From positions 1 through 10,454 of the forward strand of contig CABRZL010000072.1 of NCBI GenBank assembly GCA_902475435.1: 10,454 nt of DNA. The letters are read 5' to 3'. Below the pieces are notes generated by a model that did not search any database, was not told the origin of the DNA, and worked only from the letters and a program-made list of their open reading frames with translations. Source of the stretch: an uncultured Eubacteriales bacterium. Its GTDB lineage: Bacteria > Bacillota > Clostridia > Oscillospirales > Oscillospiraceae. How positions within the stretch are numbered: position 1 is the first letter of the stretch; every line of letters starts with the position of its first letter. This document shows, one piece after another, positions 7,881 to 10,454 of this stretch. Position numbers and translations under genes: made by a program.

Positions 7881-7908
7881 ATCATAACAGATCAATGTTA
7901 AAACAAAA
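7881..7908 (-). promoter_or_regulatory. Probable promoter of the six-gene operon
   Basis: On the minus strand an extended -10 element, TGTTATGAT, lies at 7889-7881, about 32 bases before the start codon at 7848. The -35 side is weak: TTTTGT at 7908-7903 with a 16-base spacer. An extended -10 combined with a poor -35 fits a promoter that needs an activator such as the divergent response regulator. This is a motif reading, not a mapped start site. Confidence 0.45.
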
Positions 7909-7952
7909 TTTAAGATGAGCACCCTTATTTAAATATTGATTAAAGAATGGTT

Positions 7953-7961
7953 TGTTATAAT
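7953..7961 (+). promoter_or_regulatory. Probable promoter of the two-component genes
   Basis: The extended -10 element TGTTATAAT, a perfect TATAAT preceded by TG plus one base, lies about 20 bases before the response regulator start. At the optimal 17-base spacing the -35 position holds only ATATTG, so the -35 box is poor. The leader would be short, about 14-16 bases. Confidence 0.5.
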
Positions 7962-7966
7962 AAACT

Positions 7967-7972
7967 AGGGAG
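7967..7972 (+). promoter_or_regulatory. Ribosome binding site that moves the regulator start to GTG 7982
   Basis: AGGGAG ends directly against the upstream ATG at 7973, leaving no spacer, but is nine bases from the in-frame GTG at 7982. The protein from GTG begins MRILIIEDD, the standard first strand of an OmpR-type receiver, so GTG is the better start. Confidence 0.7.
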
Positions 7973-7981
7973 ATGAACATC

Positions 7982-8671
7982 GTGAGAATTTTGATAATAG
8001 AAGATGATAAAAATCTTTGCCAAATCATGCGTGCGGGCTTGCAAGATGCTGGAATTGATTCAGACTTTTGCCATGATGGCGAGACAGGCTTGGAACTTCT
8101 TCTTCATAACTGTTATGATGCTTGTTGCCTGGACCGGATGCTTCCTTCGATGGATGGCCTAACGATTTTGAAAAAGGCCCGGGCAGCCAAAGTATCAGCT
8201 CCGGTGCTGATGCTGACTGCTATGGGCGGCTTAGACGACAAAGTGGATGGGCTGGAAGCTGGTGCGGACGATTACTTGGCCAAGCCATTTGCCATGCGAG
8301 AACTTGTAGCCCGCCTCCACGCATTACTTCGCAGGCCCTCACAAGCGATGGCTGTGGAGGAAAGCAACCAAATTCATTACGAGGATGCAACATTAGACTG
8401 TAATCAGCTGGAACTATGTGGGCCAAAAGGACACTGTCAACTATCAAAAAAGGAAGCGGACCTCTTGGAAGTGTTTTTCCGATACCCGCATCAGTTGTTT
8501 ACAAGAGAGCGACTGCTTTCCCGGGTTTGGGGCGATGACACTGAGATTGAAGAAAGTAATCTGAACACCTATATCCACTTTGTACGCAAAAAGTTAAAAA
8601 AAGCTGGTATCTGCCTGACGATCACGACCATTCGGGGTGTCGGATACCGATTGGAGAACATCCATGATTAA
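7982..8671 (+). CDS. OmpR-family response regulator
   Basis: From the GTG start this is a 229-residue DNA-binding regulator. The receiver domain (1-118) keeps the acidic pair Asp8-Asp9, the phosphorylation site Asp51 in the CLDRMLPSMDG stretch, Thr79 (LMLTAM) and Lys101 (LAKPF). A short linker leads to a winged-helix domain (about 135-229), with LSKKEADLLEVF for the first helices, NLNTYIHFVRKKLKKAG for the recognition helix, and TIRGVGYRLE for the wing hairpin. All catalytic and switch positions are intact and the length is normal. It overlaps the kinase gene by eight bases and is divergent from the transporter operon, which it presumably controls together with its own gene. An alternative ATG start at 7973 would add only three residues. 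It resembles many Gram-positive regulators, and I cannot assign it to a named member. Confidence 0.93.
   Translation: MRILIIEDDKNLCQIMRAGLQDAGIDSDFCHDGETGLELLLHNCYDACCLDRMLPSMDGLTILKKARAAKVSAPVLMLTAMGGLDDKVDGLEAGADDYLAKPFAMRELVARLHALLRRPSQAMAVEESNQIHYEDATLDCNQLELCGPKGHCQLSKKEADLLEVFFRYPHQLFTRERLLSRVWGDDTEIEESNLNTYIHFVRKKLKKAGICLTITTIRGVGYRLENIHD
8653..8656 (+). promoter_or_regulatory. Ribosome binding site of the kinase gene
   Basis: GGAG lies seven bases before the ATG at 8664 and inside the last codons of the response regulator gene. It favours ATG 8664 over the in-frame GTG at 8637, which would add nine polar residues (MSDTDWRTS) before the basic and hydrophobic start MIKKLWLKLV. Confidence 0.65.
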
Positions 8672-9941
8672 AAAACTTTGGCTAAAGCTGGTTCTCCTTT
8701 ATACTGGCATCACGGGGCTGATCTTGGCATTGTGTTTAGGAATCACATTCTTTTTTTCCTGCAACAGATATGAAGCCTCATTGGACGCTCAGATTTGTGA
8801 CCAGATAGAATCATACCAAATCAAACTACTTTCCTCCCGGCAGGTTGATCAGAGTACTTTGCAGGAACTGGAAGAAAATTTGGATGGCAACATATACATT
8901 TTTGAAAATGGAACTCCATTATTCCGTTTCGAACCGACTGGAGGACTTACACCGGACGTATTGGAAAATATATTCCGCTCGGAGCATAGCCTTTCTACGG
9001 ATGAACTCTCCCAGGCTTCAAACGGGTGGACATCAAAAAAGGATGAAAGGAATACTGCTTTAGGGCGTTTCCATGTATTCTACTTTCGGCACGAGGATAA
9101 AACGCAAATTGAAATATTGGCTCTGCAAAGCCAGAGCGTTCGTCTGCCGTTTATTCAGCATCAGGCAGTTTTCTACGGAGTGTTATTGCTCTTAGGATGC
9201 ATTATTTTGGCTGTCATCAATAGCTGGTTGATTCGGAGCCTTTTAAGACCGGTAGAGAATTCCGTTCGTCAGCAGAAAGAATTTGTTGCAGCAGCAGGGC
9301 ACGAACTAAAGACGCCGCTAGCATCGATCCGTGCTGGGCTGGAGGTACTGCAAAAGCACATTCCTTCTTCTCCGGAAATTTCAGGAGTGTTTTATGCAAC
9401 GCAAAGCGAGGCTCTGCGGATGAGTCACTTGGTACAAGATTTATTGCTTCTGGCAAATTCAGATAGACAAGAACGCAAGCTGGTTTTGACAGCAATTGAA
9501 CCTGATACCTTTTGCTTGCAGCTTTATGAAAAATACCAGATCTATGCCAAACAGCAACGTCATCCGTTACGTCTCAAGATTGAAGAAGCGTCATACCCTG
9601 AAATCATGGCTAACGAAGAAGCACTTACCCAGATAGGCAGTATCTTTATTACCAATGCGATTGCCCACACGAAGGAAGATACCACCATCGAAATTTGTTG
9701 TAACCTCCTGAAAAATAATGTAGTGGAAATCGGGGTACATGATTACGGTCAGGGTATTGCCGAAAAGGATTTACCACGGATTTTTGAACGGTTTTATCGC
9801 GCAGATCCCAGCCGTACGACCAATGGCCACTATGGGCTTGGGCTTTCTGTTGCAAAAAGTCTGGCAGAGCAACAATCGTTGCATATTGGAGCCCGCAATA
9901 CACCCGGTGGAGGGGCTATGTTTTATATTTGCACGCAATAA
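8664..9941 (+). CDS. Sensor histidine kinase
   Basis: This 425-residue membrane kinase has helix 1 at about 9-32, an extracellular domain of about 135 residues (33-167), and helix 2 at about 168-190. A short linker (RSLLRPVENSVRQQKEF) replaces a full HAMP domain. The H-box is GHELKTPLASI with His213 as the phosphorylated residue. The N-box is around Asn331 (FITNAIAHT), the G1 box is DYGQG at 360-364, the F-box is RIFERFYRA (372-380), and the G2 box is GHYGLGL at 388-394. All catalytic boxes are intact. It should phosphorylate the OmpR-type regulator encoded just upstream, in response to an external signal. The extracellular domain is mixed and polar, and I recognise no named sensor fold in it. 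The signal may be the ligand of the divergent binding protein or the state of that membrane complex; this is inferred only from gene position. Confidence 0.93.
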   Translation: MIKKLWLKLVLLYTGITGLILALCLGITFFFSCNRYEASLDAQICDQIESYQIKLLSSRQVDQSTLQELEENLDGNIYIFENGTPLFRFEPTGGLTPDVLENIFRSEHSLSTDELSQASNGWTSKKDERNTALGRFHVFYFRHEDKTQIEILALQSQSVRLPFIQHQAVFYGVLLLLGCIILAVINSWLIRSLLRPVENSVRQQKEFVAAAGHELKTPLASIRAGLEVLQKHIPSSPEISGVFYATQSEALRMSHLVQDLLLLANSDRQERKLVLTAIEPDTFCLQLYEKYQIYAKQQRHPLRLKIEEASYPEIMANEEALTQIGSIFITNAIAHTKEDTTIEICCNLLKNNVVEIGVHDYGQGIAEKDLPRIFERFYRADPSRTTNGHYGLGLSVAKSLAEQQSLHIGARNTPGGGAMFYICTQ

Positions 9942-9987
9942 CCGCAAAAATCTAATAACACACGGAAGAATTGTTTAGAGGTAAAAC

Positions 9988-10311
9988 TTGCTTAATACAA
10001 CTATTTGTCATGAGGACGATTCTTTGCGTTCCTATGTTGCGAAGTTTATCGAACAATATTTTAAGCGAAACCACATACAATACAAAATATCATGTTGCCC
10101 GTCATTGCATAATCTCACAACGCGGTTTCACCCAATCGATCTATTATTTACAGATATAATATTTAGCGATAAGACAGAGATGTCCACGTTGCTGAAAATC
10201 CGTAAGCAACACCCATCAATGATGATGGTGATCTTAACAAACAATAATGAGTATAGTGATGTCTATCAGCTCATCACAACGAAACCGGGAGAAAGGAAGA
10301 AGCAAGAATGA
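9988..10311 (+). pseudogene. Truncated LytTR/AgrA-like response regulator (receiver part only)
   Basis: The frame encodes 107 residues from a TTG start with AGAGG six bases upstream (9977-9981). It looks like a receiver domain: acidic pocket residues Glu9-Asp10-Asp11 (TICHEDD), a probable phosphorylation site Asp56 (DLLFTDIIF), and the switch-residue stretch MMVILTNNNEYSD with Thr84. This pattern resembles the N-terminal half of AgrA/LytR-type regulators. The likeness stops at about residue 99: the conserved Lys-Pro region and any DNA-binding domain are missing, and the chain ends in an unrelated basic tail, GERKKQE. Neither of the other two forward frames restores the missing part, so a simple frameshift is unlikely; a deletion or join near 10285-10300 fits better. 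GC is about 37%, lower than in the kinase gene. It might still be expressed, as it lies 46 bases after the kinase with no terminator between, but it would lack a complete receiver fold. Confidence 0.55.
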
Positions 10312-10325
10312 TTTTGCATAAAGAA

Positions 10326-10347
10326 AAGGCGGGTCGAAGCCCGCCTT
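10326..10347 (-). terminator. Rho-independent terminator of the right-edge minus-strand gene
   Basis: The arms 10326-10333 and 10340-10347 form an eight-pair stem (AAGGCGGG with CCCGCCTT) around a six-base loop. Read on the minus strand the stem runs into TTTTCTTT, a typical T-run, 15 bases after the stop codon of the partial gene. Read on the plus strand it is followed by TTAG, so it would end plus-strand transcripts only weakly. Confidence 0.85.
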
Positions 10348-10362
10348 AGAGTCAATGGCAGT

Positions 10363-10454
10363 TTAGTGCTGCCAGATATTGTTTTCTAAATCACGCAGAC
10401 GCGCTTTATAATCCTTGATAAGCGCCTGCGTGTTTTCTGTATCCGGAAAGCTGA
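10363..10454 (-). CDS. Unidentified protein, C-terminal 29 codons only
   Basis: The minus-strand frame enters at the window edge and stops with TAA at 10363-10365. The visible residues begin SFPDTENTQALI and end in DLENNIWQH. They look like a charged amphipathic helix (KDYKARLRDLENN) capped by an aromatic end. I judge it real because a well-formed minus-strand terminator follows closely. The fragment is too short to name a family. Confidence 0.55.
   Translation of the reverse strand, partial: SFPDTENTQALIKDYKARLRDLENNIWQH

Noticed and set aside
10309..10350. A 13-codon frame beginning ATGATTTTGCAT after a GGAAG-like sequence
   Set aside because: It is very short and runs through the stem of the terminator, so the spacing to GGAAG is probably chance.
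1..10454. CRISPR array, tRNA or rRNA gene, transposase or integrase
   Set aside because: No regularly spaced repeats, no RNA-gene signatures and no recombinase-like protein are visible, so any mobility of the block rests only on the broken flanking genes and GC contrast.

Overview
The window looks like a chromosomal or mobile-element segment from a Gram-positive Firmicute, most likely a gut-type member of the Clostridia. Reasons: purine-rich AGGAG-type ribosome sites, TTG and GTG starts, two signal-II lipoproteins, hairpin-plus-T-run terminators, and a carbohydrate-type ABC importer that carries no ATPase of its own. The species cannot be named from the sequence.

Layout, left to right: (1) 13-441, an AT-rich Nudix hydrolase remnant on the minus strand that has lost its N-terminus, with its terminator. 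(2) 431-7848, a six-gene minus-strand operon. In transcription order it holds a 720-aa lipoprotein that joins a propeller-like region to a family 1 solute-binding domain, a second propeller-like lipoprotein of 324 aa, two CUT1-type permeases, a HlyD/MacA-type adaptor, and a MacB-like permease. (3) 7849-7981, a divergent promoter region. (4) 7982-9941, a plus-strand OmpR-type response regulator and sensor kinase. (5) 9988-10311, a truncated receiver-domain protein resembling the start of a LytTR/AgrA-type regulator. (6) 10326-10454, the terminator and last 29 codons of an unidentified minus-strand gene.

The likely logic is that the two-component system senses something at the cell surface and controls the divergent operon. 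The operon makes an unusual envelope apparatus: importer parts (binding protein and MalF/MalG-like permeases), exporter parts (MacA/MacB-like, as in the B. subtilis YknXYZ arrangement) and two surface-anchored propeller-like lipoproteins. No nucleotide-binding subunit is encoded for either half. The importer could borrow a shared MsmX-type ATPase, but an energy source for the MacB-like half is not visible. This mixed, ATPase-less operon is the most interesting feature of the window. The regulatory and operon module is close to 45-50% GC in the lines sampled, whereas the broken genes on each side are about 32% (left) and 37% (right), so it may be an inserted or rearranged block.
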